From: Tardibacter sp963781025
GTDB lineage: Bacteria > Pseudomonadota > Alphaproteobacteria > Sphingomonadales > Sphingomonadaceae
DNA length: 64,000 nt
NCBI GenBank assembly: GCA_963781025.1
Contig: CAWADU010000003.1
Location: forward strand, 2,170,001-2,234,000
Direction of reading: 5' to 3'
In this document: positions 32,684 to 40,550 of the stretch, in pieces
Layout: each line of letters starts with the position of its first letter
How positions within the stretch are numbered: position 1 is the stretch's first letter
Translations under genes and position numbers: made by a program
Notes under the pieces: generated by a model
What the model was told of the DNA's origin: nothing
What the model saw: only the letters and a program-made list of their open reading frames with translations
The model's database searches: none

Positions 32684-34144
32684 TTAAAGTTTGAGGCCGC
32701 CGATGTGGAAAGCCTTTGATTCAAGATATTCGTCCAGGCCCTCGCGGCCGCCTTCGCGACCGAGGCCGGATTGCTTGACGCCGCCGAAGGGCGCCATCTC
32801 CATGGCGGCCGTGCCGGTGTTGAGCGCGACGATGCCAGCTTCCAGCCGTTCCGCGACGCGAAAGGCGCGATGGAGATTTTCCGTATAGAAATAGCTGGCA
32901 AGCCCGTAAGGCGTGTCATTGGCAAGTTCGATGGCTTCCTGCTCGTCACGGAAACGGAACAAGGGGGCCACCGGGCCGAAGGTTTCCTCGCGCGCGACGC
33001 GCATGTCCGCCCTGGCTTCGGTCAGCACGACAGGAGCGACGAAGCGCGTTCCATCCATGCCGCTTTGCGCGGTCGCATATAATTTCGCGCCATGGGCAAT
33101 CGCGTCATCGATATGGGCGTGCGCCTTTTCAACGGCGGCTGCATTGATCAAGGGGCCGATGGTCGTGCCGGGCGTCCGGCCGCTGCCGACCTTCATTGCC
33201 GCAACGGCCTTGCCCAGCCGTTCCGCGAACGCGTCATGAACGGCGTCGTGGACCAGGATGCGATTGGCACAGACGCAGGTCTGGCCCGCATTGCGGAACT
33301 TGCTCGCCAAGGCGCCGGCTACGGCGACGTCAAGGTCGGCGTCGTCGAAGACGATCAGCGGGGCGTTGCCGCCAAGTTCCAGGCTCAGCCTTTTGATCGT
33401 GTCCGCGCATTGCCGCATCAGCGTCGCGCCGACGCGGGTGGAGCCGGTAAACGACAGCTTGCGGACCGTGGCGTTGGAGCACAGTTCCCGTCCGATCGCT
33501 TCGGGGCGGCCGGTGACGATGTTGAGCACGCCGGCGGGCATGCCCGCCCGCTCGGCAAGCTTCGCGAGCGCAAGTGCGGTGTAGGGGGTAAGATCCGAAG
33601 GCTTCACCACCACCGGGCATCCCGCCGCCAGCGCGGGCGCGCATTTGCGCGTGATCATCGCGGCGGGGAAATTCCACGGCGTGATCGCGGCGGAAACACC
33701 GACCGGCTCCTTCATCACCAGGACGCGCCGGTCGGCTTCGGGGGATGCTAAGTTATAGCCGCCGGTGCGCCGCCCTTCTTCCGCGAACCATTTGATGAAG
33801 GAGGCGGCGTAGCGGATCTCGCCTTCCGCCTCGACAATCGGCTTGCCCTGTTCGGCGGTCATGATCCGGCCAAGGTCAGCGACATTTTCCAGCACCAGCA
33901 TGTGCCAGCGCTCTAGGATCACCGCGCGTTCGCCGGCGGTTTTTGTCCGCCAGGGGCCGAAGGCGGCGGCCGCCGCATCGATGGCCGTTCTGGTATCCCG
34001 CTCCCCGCAGTCGGGCACGCTGCCAATGACCTCGCCGGTCGCCGGATCGTCAACCGCGAGCGTCTGGCCCGATTCGGCGGATCGCCATTCGCCGCCAATG
34101 AAGGCGTGTTCGCAAAACAGCGTCGGATCTTCGAGAATCAACAT
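32684..34144 (-). CDS. NAD(P)-dependent succinate-semialdehyde-type aldehyde dehydrogenase
   Basis: A 486-residue ALDH. It contains TPWNFPAAMITRK, FTGSTRVGATLMRQC (cofactor loop), LELGGNAPLIVFDDAD with the general-base glutamate, and NAGQTCVCANRI with the catalytic cysteine. The ending has GGVKQSGLGREGGREGLDEYLE, typical for the GabD/SSADH branch. It oxidises succinate semialdehyde or a similar semialdehyde to the acid. Only 15 bases separate it from the downstream dehydrogenase, so they share a transcript. Confidence 0.85.
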   Translation of the reverse strand: MLILEDPTLFCEHAFIGGEWRSAESGQTLAVDDPATGEVIGSVPDCGERDTRTAIDAAAAAFGPWRTKTAGERAVILERWHMLVLENVADLGRIMTAEQGKPIVEAEGEIRYAASFIKWFAEEGRRTGGYNLASPEADRRVLVMKEPVGVSAAITPWNFPAAMITRKCAPALAAGCPVVVKPSDLTPYTALALAKLAERAGMPAGVLNIVTGRPEAIGRELCSNATVRKLSFTGSTRVGATLMRQCADTIKRLSLELGGNAPLIVFDDADLDVAVAGALASKFRNAGQTCVCANRILVHDAVHDAFAERLGKAVAAMKVGSGRTPGTTIGPLINAAAVEKAHAHIDDAIAHGAKLYATAQSGMDGTRFVAPVVLTEARADMRVAREETFGPVAPLFRFRDEQEAIELANDTPYGLASYFYTENLHRAFRVAERLEAGIVALNTGTAAMEMAPFGGVKQSGLGREGGREGLDEYLESKAFHIGGLKL

Positions 34145-34171
34145 AGAGATTTCTGCTTTGATCCGGAAACG

Positions 34172-35899
34172 CTAGTGCGCGGCGCCGGTCGCCGAAGCGC
34201 GGCCGCGAATGAGACGGCCCGGCATGTCGCCGGTTGGCTCGCCATGCTCGAAGACAATGACGCCCGAACAGATGGTTGCGTCATAGCCTGATGCCTTCTG
34301 AATGAACCGCCGCCCGCCTCCGGGCAGATCATAGGCGATTTCGGGCGCATGAAGACGCAGGTTGTCGAAATCGATCAGGTTCAAATCGGCCTTGTAACCG
34401 GGCTTGATGACGCCGCGATCAGTCAGGCCGTAAGCCGAGGCGGTGTCGCTCGTCTGGATCTGCACCGCGCGCTCGATCGAAAGCCGCCGGCCACGCGTGC
34501 GGTCGCGCACCCAGTGGGTGAGCAGGAAGGTGGGCAACGAGACGTCGCAAATGACGCCGCAATGCGCGCCGCCGTCCGCCAGACCCAGCCGGCAGTACGG
34601 ATGCTCCATCATTTCCAGCGTGGCGTCGAGGTTGCGATGCGAATAGTTCATCGTCGGATAATAGATGACGCCCTTGCCGTCGTTCTTCAGCAGCACGTCA
34701 TAGGCCACGTCTTCGACGGTTTGCCCGGTACGCGCAGCGATCGCGCCAAAGCTCTTTTCGTCACTCGGCTCATAATCCGGCGGATCGCCAAGGTCATAGC
34801 AATTGGGGAGATCGGCAACGACCGTCGCCAGGAAATCCGTCGCCTTTGTCGGCTCGCCCAGGATCGCGGCCCGGACTTCGGGATTGCGCATGCGGGTCAC
34901 GCGCTCGGCCAGCGGCAGGTCCGCAATGGCGCGATACGCCGCCCTGTCCTGGAATGGCATGATCGTGCTTTCCAGGCACATGAGGACGCCGGTCGTCCGT
35001 CCGTGCACCAGCGCGTAAACGTCGCCGCCCTCGCGATTGACCGCTTCGAGCTTTTCCAGCACCTTGCGGTAACCCTCCGGCGCCTCGTTGACCTGCTGGA
35101 GGTTCATGCCCATCGCGATCTTGTTCGATTTCGAATAACCGAAGGCAACTTCGAAAAAGTCTTCCTGTGGAATCCCGTGGCCGGCGACGAACTGGAAGAA
35201 GCCCGAGCCTTTTTCAACGAAGGCTTCCAATACGCCCGCTATCTCGTCCGCGTTCGCAAAGGTGCCCGGCATCAGGTCGCCATCCGTCGTGCGGTGACCA
35301 AGGAAGCGGGACGTGGAAAAGCCGAGCGCGCCCGCATCGAGCGCTTCGTGCACAAGGCGACGCATTCCGGCGATATCGTCCGCAGTCGAAGGCTCGTTGC
35401 GGACGCCCCGATCGCCCATGACATAGACGCGCAACGGCGCATGGGCGATCTGGATGCCGATGTCGATGGCGCGCGGCATCGCCTCCACCGCATCCAGGAA
35501 ATCGGGAAAGCTCTCCCAGTTCCATTTGAGACCCGTGGAAAGAGCGATTTCAGGAATATCCTCGACGCCCTCCATCAACCGGATCAGCATGGTGCGGTCC
35601 TGCTGCTTGACCGGCGCAAACCCCACGCCGCAGTTGCCCATCACCACGGTCGTGCAGCCGTGCCAGGATGACGGAGACAGATAGGGGTCCCATGTGACCT
35701 GACCGTCGTAATGCGAATGGATGTCCACCCAGCCCGGCGTCAACAACCGTCCGTCGGCCGCGATTTCCCGGCGTCCCCGGCCGTCGACCTTGCCCACTTC
35801 GGTGATGCGGTCGCCGTCGACAGCGACGTCCCCGACAAACGACGGGCTGCCTGTCCCATCGACGATCTTCGCATTACGGATGACAAGGTCGTGCATCAT
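34172..35899 (-). CDS. N-acyl-D-amino-acid deacylase-like amidohydrolase
   Basis: A 575-residue metal-dependent amidohydrolase. The first metal-binding motif HxH is in VDIHSHYDGQ, preceded by DLVIRNAKIVDGTG, the beta-sandwich start of the family. GNCGVGFAP and LADGGAHCGVICD near residue 450 match D-aminoacylase (amidohydrolase 3) members. It probably removes an acyl group from an N-acyl amino compound. The family is broad and the true substrate may be another cyclic or acylated amide. It heads the leftward trio; the 124-base region to its right holds its promoter and no gene. Confidence 0.8.
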   Translation of the reverse strand: MMHDLVIRNAKIVDGTGSPSFVGDVAVDGDRITEVGKVDGRGRREIAADGRLLTPGWVDIHSHYDGQVTWDPYLSPSSWHGCTTVVMGNCGVGFAPVKQQDRTMLIRLMEGVEDIPEIALSTGLKWNWESFPDFLDAVEAMPRAIDIGIQIAHAPLRVYVMGDRGVRNEPSTADDIAGMRRLVHEALDAGALGFSTSRFLGHRTTDGDLMPGTFANADEIAGVLEAFVEKGSGFFQFVAGHGIPQEDFFEVAFGYSKSNKIAMGMNLQQVNEAPEGYRKVLEKLEAVNREGGDVYALVHGRTTGVLMCLESTIMPFQDRAAYRAIADLPLAERVTRMRNPEVRAAILGEPTKATDFLATVVADLPNCYDLGDPPDYEPSDEKSFGAIAARTGQTVEDVAYDVLLKNDGKGVIYYPTMNYSHRNLDATLEMMEHPYCRLGLADGGAHCGVICDVSLPTFLLTHWVRDRTRGRRLSIERAVQIQTSDTASAYGLTDRGVIKPGYKADLNLIDFDNLRLHAPEIAYDLPGGGRRFIQKASGYDATICSGVIVFEHGEPTGDMPGRLIRGRASATGAAH

Positions 35900-36023
35900 C
35901 TAGCTTCCTTATGAGCGCGGAGCGTATCTGGCCTTCATTACGGTGTGCCTGCTTCCAAGCCCCGCCCGATTTCGACTTGCGATAATCGTGCACGGATGCG
36001 CGGGAAGCAGACGGCATCTGGGC

Positions 36024-36938
36024 CTATGGGATAACACCCTTGTAATTGGGCACCTTCCTCATTTCAACGTGCGACTGAACTGAGGCGTTGTCGGGCACCA
36101 TGTCTCCATCGCGGTCCGACACGACATCGAATTGGGCCTCGATCCGGTCGGCGGCATCTTCACCGCCACCAACATAGATGCCCTTGGTCAGCGTGACATA
36201 GGCGCGTTCGAAAGCGCCCGCTCCGGCGGACAAGATAGCCCGTTGGGGCGCGTTTTCCGATACCAGGGACAACAGGCCGGGAGTGACCAGTTCCGGCCCC
36301 AGATAGTCCGCAACCTCTCCGTAGATGAGGTCTTCGGTCATGCGCGTCGTCGCGAGAGGCGCCAGCGCGTTGACCCGGATGCCGTATTTGTCGCCTTCCA
36401 GACCAAGCGTCTGCATCAGCCCGACGAGCGCCATCTTGGCCGCGCCGTAATTCGCCTGGCCGAAATTGCCATAGAGGCCCGATGCGGAACTGGTCATGAC
36501 GATGCGGCCATATTCCTGGTCGCGCATGATCTGCCATACGGCCTTGGTGCAGATCACCGCACCCATCAGGTGCACGTCCAGGACAAAGCGGAAATCCTCA
36601 AGCGTCATCTTGGCGAAGGTCTTGTCGCGCAGCACGCCGGCGTTGTTGACCAGAATGTCGATCCGGCCCCATTTGGCCATCGCCTGGTCGACCATGGACT
36701 GCACGGCGTCGACATCGGTGACCGACGCGCCGTTCGCGATCGCTTCACCGCCGTTGGCGACGATCTCGTCCACCAGGGTTTGCGCACGGGTGATCGAGTT
36801 TCCGGTGTCGCCGGCGACAGTGCCGCCCAGATCATTCACCACCACCTTGGCGCCTCGCGCGGCCAGGGCGAGCGCATGGCATCGCCCAAGACCGCCGCCT
36901 GCACCAGTCACGATCGCTACCCGCCCATCAAACCTCAT
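36024..36938 (-). CDS. short-chain dehydrogenase, multifunctional-enzyme-2 type
   Basis: A 304-residue SDR with VAIVTGAGGGLGRCHAL (cofactor motif), NDLGG, VNNAGVLRDKTFAKM, TSSASGLYGNFGQANYGAAK (catalytic S, Y and K) and a C-terminal extension. The segment KVVVNDLGGTVAGDTGN and the R-D-K-x-F block are typical of the hydroxyacyl-CoA dehydrogenase half of peroxisomal MFE-2 and its bacterial relatives. It likely oxidises a 3-hydroxyacyl-CoA with NAD. It follows the crotonase gene by 34 bases and ends the leftward part of the beta-oxidation-like cluster. Confidence 0.85.
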   Translation of the reverse strand: MRFDGRVAIVTGAGGGLGRCHALALAARGAKVVVNDLGGTVAGDTGNSITRAQTLVDEIVANGGEAIANGASVTDVDAVQSMVDQAMAKWGRIDILVNNAGVLRDKTFAKMTLEDFRFVLDVHLMGAVICTKAVWQIMRDQEYGRIVMTSSASGLYGNFGQANYGAAKMALVGLMQTLGLEGDKYGIRVNALAPLATTRMTEDLIYGEVADYLGPELVTPGLLSLVSENAPQRAILSAGAGAFERAYVTLTKGIYVGGGEDAADRIEAQFDVVSDRDGDMVPDNASVQSHVEMRKVPNYKGVIP

Positions 36939-36972
36939 GTTCTTCCTTCCCTGTTTTTCCGAAAAATATGCG

Positions 36973-37815
36973 TCAGTCCTTGGGCGTCGTCCGATAGTCG
37001 CCGAACTTGCCGTCGCGGTCCGAAAGCGCCTTGGTCAGGCTTTCCTTCGTGGCCGCCTTGAAGGCGCGCGCGCTGTCGGTCAGCATGGAGAGGTACTGCA
37101 GTTCCGTTCCGGCCCGGATGCCCGCGCGGATACCCATGATCTCCATCTGGCGATGCACGGCGCGCTTGTTGATCTGCTGGATGTCGGGCGGAATTAGCGC
37201 CACACGAGCGGCAACCTCGAGCACGCCCTCCTCCAGCCGGTCCAGCGCAAAGGCGCGATTGGCGAATCCGTATTGCACGGCTTCGATGCCGTTGATCGAG
37301 TCGCCCGTCAGCATCATTTCCATCGAGCGGCGCATGCCGATCACCCACGGATAGAACTGGTTGTCGGGCGGGCTGATCGAGCGCACGGCCGGATAGCCAA
37401 TCTGCGCATCTTCGGCGACATAGACGAGGTCGCAGGATGACGCGAGTTCCGTACCGCCAGCCAGGCAATAGCCATGAACCTGCGCAATCACCGGCTTGGC
37501 CAGATCCCAGATGCGGCAGCAGCCGTCGGTGACGTGCCGGGGCCAGTTCCCATAGCCTCCCGCGGTGTGATAGGGCTGGTGCTCCGCCGTGTTCTGGGTG
37601 AGATCATAGCCCGCGCTGAAACAGCTTCCCGCGCCCCTGATGATAATCACCCGGGTGGAGTCGTCCGTGTCGGCCTTTTCCAGCGCCGCGAACAACTCGG
37701 TCCGCAAGAGGTTGCTGAGCGCGTTGCGCTTTGCCGGCCGGTTCAGCGTTATGCGCGTAACGGCCTCCGCCGGTTTATCCACGATGATGTATTCGTAGCT
37801 TCCGTCCTGACCCAT
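36973..37815 (-). CDS. enoyl-CoA hydratase/isomerase family protein
   Basis: A 280-residue crotonase-fold protein. It has ITLNRPAKRNALS, the oxyanion loop GAGSCFSAGYDL, and VHGYCLAGGTELASSCDLV, the second half of the CoA-binding site, where E in GGTEL is the usual catalytic position. The other usual glutamate position reads AVRSISPPDN, so the second acid is replaced, which suggests an isomerase, lyase or hydrolase rather than a simple hydratase. The C-terminus is longer than in FadB-type hydratases. It is divergent from the two acyl-CoA dehydrogenases across a 269-base promoter region. Confidence 0.8.
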   Translation of the reverse strand: MGQDGSYEYIIVDKPAEAVTRITLNRPAKRNALSNLLRTELFAALEKADTDDSTRVIIIRGAGSCFSAGYDLTQNTAEHQPYHTAGGYGNWPRHVTDGCCRIWDLAKPVIAQVHGYCLAGGTELASSCDLVYVAEDAQIGYPAVRSISPPDNQFYPWVIGMRRSMEMMLTGDSINGIEAVQYGFANRAFALDRLEEGVLEVAARVALIPPDIQQINKRAVHRQMEIMGIRAGIRAGTELQYLSMLTDSARAFKAATKESLTKALSDRDGKFGDYRTTPKD

Positions 37816-37944
37816 TCCGCCTACTCCCGCCTTGTAAGAGAAGCCGCCGCGCAGCCCTTGCCCCTATATATTTGGAAAGACAGTACGCGCAACGCCTGAT
37901 TCAGAACCTGGTTGCGCCAATCCGAATTCCCTAAGGTAAATGGC

Positions 37945-38000
37945 GCGTTTTGTGAAGAGAATGCGGCTTGCGCCCGTCCGGTCCGCCGTCGGCGTTTTGT
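37945..38000. promoter_or_regulatory. direct repeats in the divergent beta-oxidation promoter
   Basis: GCGTTTTGT occurs at 37945-37953 and again at 37992-38000, 47 bases apart, each followed within about 15 bases by GAGAAT or GAAGAGAAT. A T-rich stretch follows at 38011-38019. The surrounding 37816-38084 holds no gene and must contain promoters for the crotonase and the acyl-CoA dehydrogenase pair, so the repeats may be operator sites. The regulator is not in view. Confidence 0.35.
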
Positions 38001-38084
38001 AAATGGAGAATTTTTTTCTTTTCTAGAAACGGGGCCGCCGCTATCGTTCCCCCGATTTGTTTCGCGGGAGGGGCGGCGCCGCTC

Positions 38085-39212
38085 ATGAACTTCGATTTTT
38101 CGGACGAACAGAAGCAGTTGAAAGAGGAGGCCCGGCGGTTGCTCGCCAAGGAATGCTCCTCGAAAGCCGTCCGTGTAATCCTCGATGGTCCCGAGCCCTA
38201 TGATCGCGCGCTGTGGTCCAGACTAGCTGAAATGGGCTTTTTGGGCGCCGCCATTCCGGAGGCCTATGGTGGCCTGGGGGCGGGCTATCTCGAGCTGTGC
38301 GTGATCGCGGAAGAACTGGGCCGCGCACTGGCCCCGGTGCCCTTCTCCTCGACGATCGGCCTTGCGGCGGAGTTTCTGCTCGTTGCGGGCACCGAAGAGC
38401 AAAAGCAGCAGTGGCTCCCCAGAATTGCGAGCGGCGATGCGATCGGAACGCTGGCGCTTGCGGAGCAGGGCTGGACGTTCAGCCCCAGGGGAATTCGCGT
38501 CGCGGCCGCCAACGGGCGGCTCAGCGGAACCAAGATTCCTGTTCCCGACGGTGACGTCGCCGATTTCGCGATCGTCGTGGCGCGGACGGCCGAAGGCGGC
38601 GACGAGCGCGCCATTTCGCTGTTCCTGGTGGATCTGACCCAGGCGGGCGTTGCGCGCGAACCCCTGCAGACGATCGATCCGACCCGCAGCCATGCGCGCC
38701 TGCGGTTCGACAACGTTGCGGCAGAGCCGATCGGCGCCGCCGGCGAGGGCTGGGCGATCCTGACCCAGGTGCTCGACAGGGCGGCCATCGTGACTGCGTT
38801 CGAGCAGCTCGGCGGGGCCGACCGGGCGCTTGAGCTGGCGCGGGATTACGCGCTTGAGCGCATGGCGTTCGGCCGCCCGATCGCGTCATTCCAGGCGGTG
38901 AAGCACATGCTGGCGGACATGTATGTGTCGGGGGCTCTTGCGCGGTCCAACTGCTATTACGGCGCCTGGGCGCTTTCCACCTCGGCGGACGATCTGGCGA
39001 CGGCGGCAGCGACCGCCCGGGTGAGCGCGACACAAGCTTATCAGCATTGCGCGAAGAACGATATTCAGGTGCATGGCGGAATGGGCTTCACCTGGGAGTT
39101 CGATTGTCATCTCCACTATCGGCGTTCCAACCTGCTCGCCCTTTCGCTGGGCGGTCTTTCCCGCTGGGAAAACCTGTTGATCGAGCGTCTCAGCCTCGAC
39201 GCTGCGGCATAG
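38085..39212 (+). CDS. acyl-CoA dehydrogenase, small type
   Basis: A 375-residue acyl-CoA dehydrogenase beginning MNFDFSDEQKQLKEEARRLL. It has an N-terminal helical domain, a middle beta domain and a C-terminal helical domain ending with HGGMGFTWEFDCHLHYRR, where the flavin/substrate loop lies. The middle domain lacks the usual TEPxAGSD motif (reads LAEQGWTF), a sign of a degenerate subunit in heteromeric enzymes. GGGAGGGG lies upstream. With the next gene it probably forms a two-subunit dehydrogenase, as known for steroid side-chain or ring degradation (for example ChsE1-ChsE2), but the substrate is unknown. Confidence 0.85.
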   Translation: MNFDFSDEQKQLKEEARRLLAKECSSKAVRVILDGPEPYDRALWSRLAEMGFLGAAIPEAYGGLGAGYLELCVIAEELGRALAPVPFSSTIGLAAEFLLVAGTEEQKQQWLPRIASGDAIGTLALAEQGWTFSPRGIRVAAANGRLSGTKIPVPDGDVADFAIVVARTAEGGDERAISLFLVDLTQAGVAREPLQTIDPTRSHARLRFDNVAAEPIGAAGEGWAILTQVLDRAAIVTAFEQLGGADRALELARDYALERMAFGRPIASFQAVKHMLADMYVSGALARSNCYYGAWALSTSADDLATAAATARVSATQAYQHCAKNDIQVHGGMGFTWEFDCHLHYRRSNLLALSLGGLSRWENLLIERLSLDAAA

Positions 39213-39227
39213 ACGAAGGCCGGAACC

Positions 39228-40472
39228 ATGAATTTTGACGATACGCCCGAAGAGGCAAGCTTTCGCCGGGAAGTCAGGGCCTGGCTCGATGCGAATGCGC
39301 CCAAGCAGTTGCTGCCGGAGCTCAAGAAATCCAGCTTCGGACGCGTGACGCTTGAAAGCGCCGATCCGCAGCAGGCGTCCAAGGACTGGCAGAAGAAGAA
39401 GTTCGAGGCCGGTTGGGCCTGCATTCATTGGCCGAAGGAATATGGCGGACGCGGCGCCACCCCGATCGAGCGGGTGATCTGGACCCAGGAAGAAGGCATC
39501 TACGCCATCCTGTCGGGGCTGTTCATGATCGGCCACGGCATATGTGGACCAACGCTCATGGCCTTCGCCGCCGAGGAACAGAAGCAGCGCTTCCTGCCGC
39601 CGCTCGCGTCCGGCGATGAAGTCTGGTGCCAGCTCTTTTCGGAACCCGCCGCGGGGTCTGACCTTGCCGGCATCCGGACCAGGGCCGAGCGGGACGGCGG
39701 CGACTGGATCGTGAACGGGCAGAAGATCTGGACGTCGGGCGCTCATTATTGCGATTACGGCATCCTGCTGGCCCGCACCGATCCCACCGTGCCGAAGCAC
39801 AAGGGGCTGACCATGTTCTTCGTGGACATGAAGGCGCCCGGGGTCGAGATTCGCCCGATCAAGCAGGCCAGCGGCCAATCGCACTTCAACGAAGTCTATT
39901 TCACCAACGCGCGCATTCCGGATGCGCAGCGGCTGGGTGCGGTCGGCGAGGGCTGGACGGTCGCGCTGACGACGCTGATGCACGAGCGGGCATCGCTTGC
40001 AACGCGCATCCCGACGGGCTTTCCCGAGCTGCTCGAATTCTGTCGCGAGCTCGAAACCGCGGACGGGCGCGCCATCGACAATCCGGCGGTGCGCGCCAAG
40101 CTGGCAAGTTTCGCGGTGCGCGCCAAGGGTCTCGAATATACGGCGTTCCGGGCGATGTCGGCTTTGTCCAAGGGCGAACGCCCCGGGCCTGAAAACTCGA
40201 TCTGCAAGCTGGTGGCCGGTACGACCATGCAGGAAATCGCCATGTACGCGCTTGATCTGCAAGGACAGGCGGGCATACTCGTCGATCCCGCGATTGCGGC
40301 ATCGGCGGGCCGTTTCCAGGCAATGCTGATGCGCTCGCCCGGCACGCGGATCGAAGGCGGCACCGATGAGATTTTGCGGAACGTCATCGCCGAACGCGTG
40401 CTTGGCTTGCCGGCCGATATACGGGTCGACAAGAACGTACCTTTCAACGAGATTCCGGTTCGTGGCCGATAA
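39228..40472 (+). CDS. acyl-CoA dehydrogenase, large subunit type
   Basis: A 414-residue acyl-CoA dehydrogenase with intact motifs: FSEPAAGSDLAGI (flavin site), WIVNGQKIWTSGAH, and a C-terminal RIEGGTDEILRNVIAERVLGLP. In this subgroup the catalytic base is an aspartate or glutamate near SPGTRIEGGTDEI. The opening MNFDDTPEEASFRREVRAWLDANAP is that of the FadE-like enzymes that act on bulky or cyclic acyl-CoAs. It is 15 bases after the smaller acyl-CoA dehydrogenase gene, and the two are expected to form one complex. Confidence 0.88.
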   Translation: MNFDDTPEEASFRREVRAWLDANAPKQLLPELKKSSFGRVTLESADPQQASKDWQKKKFEAGWACIHWPKEYGGRGATPIERVIWTQEEGIYAILSGLFMIGHGICGPTLMAFAAEEQKQRFLPPLASGDEVWCQLFSEPAAGSDLAGIRTRAERDGGDWIVNGQKIWTSGAHYCDYGILLARTDPTVPKHKGLTMFFVDMKAPGVEIRPIKQASGQSHFNEVYFTNARIPDAQRLGAVGEGWTVALTTLMHERASLATRIPTGFPELLEFCRELETADGRAIDNPAVRAKLASFAVRAKGLEYTAFRAMSALSKGERPGPENSICKLVAGTTMQEIAMYALDLQGQAGILVDPAIAASAGRFQAMLMRSPGTRIEGGTDEILRNVIAERVLGLPADIRVDKNVPFNEIPVRGR

Positions 40473-40550
40473 GGCGCCGGAATCTGCAGGCCGGAACGGC
40501 ACGGGCGCGATGCGTCTGTTGCCGTCGGCAACTCCACGGGGAGAGCAATT

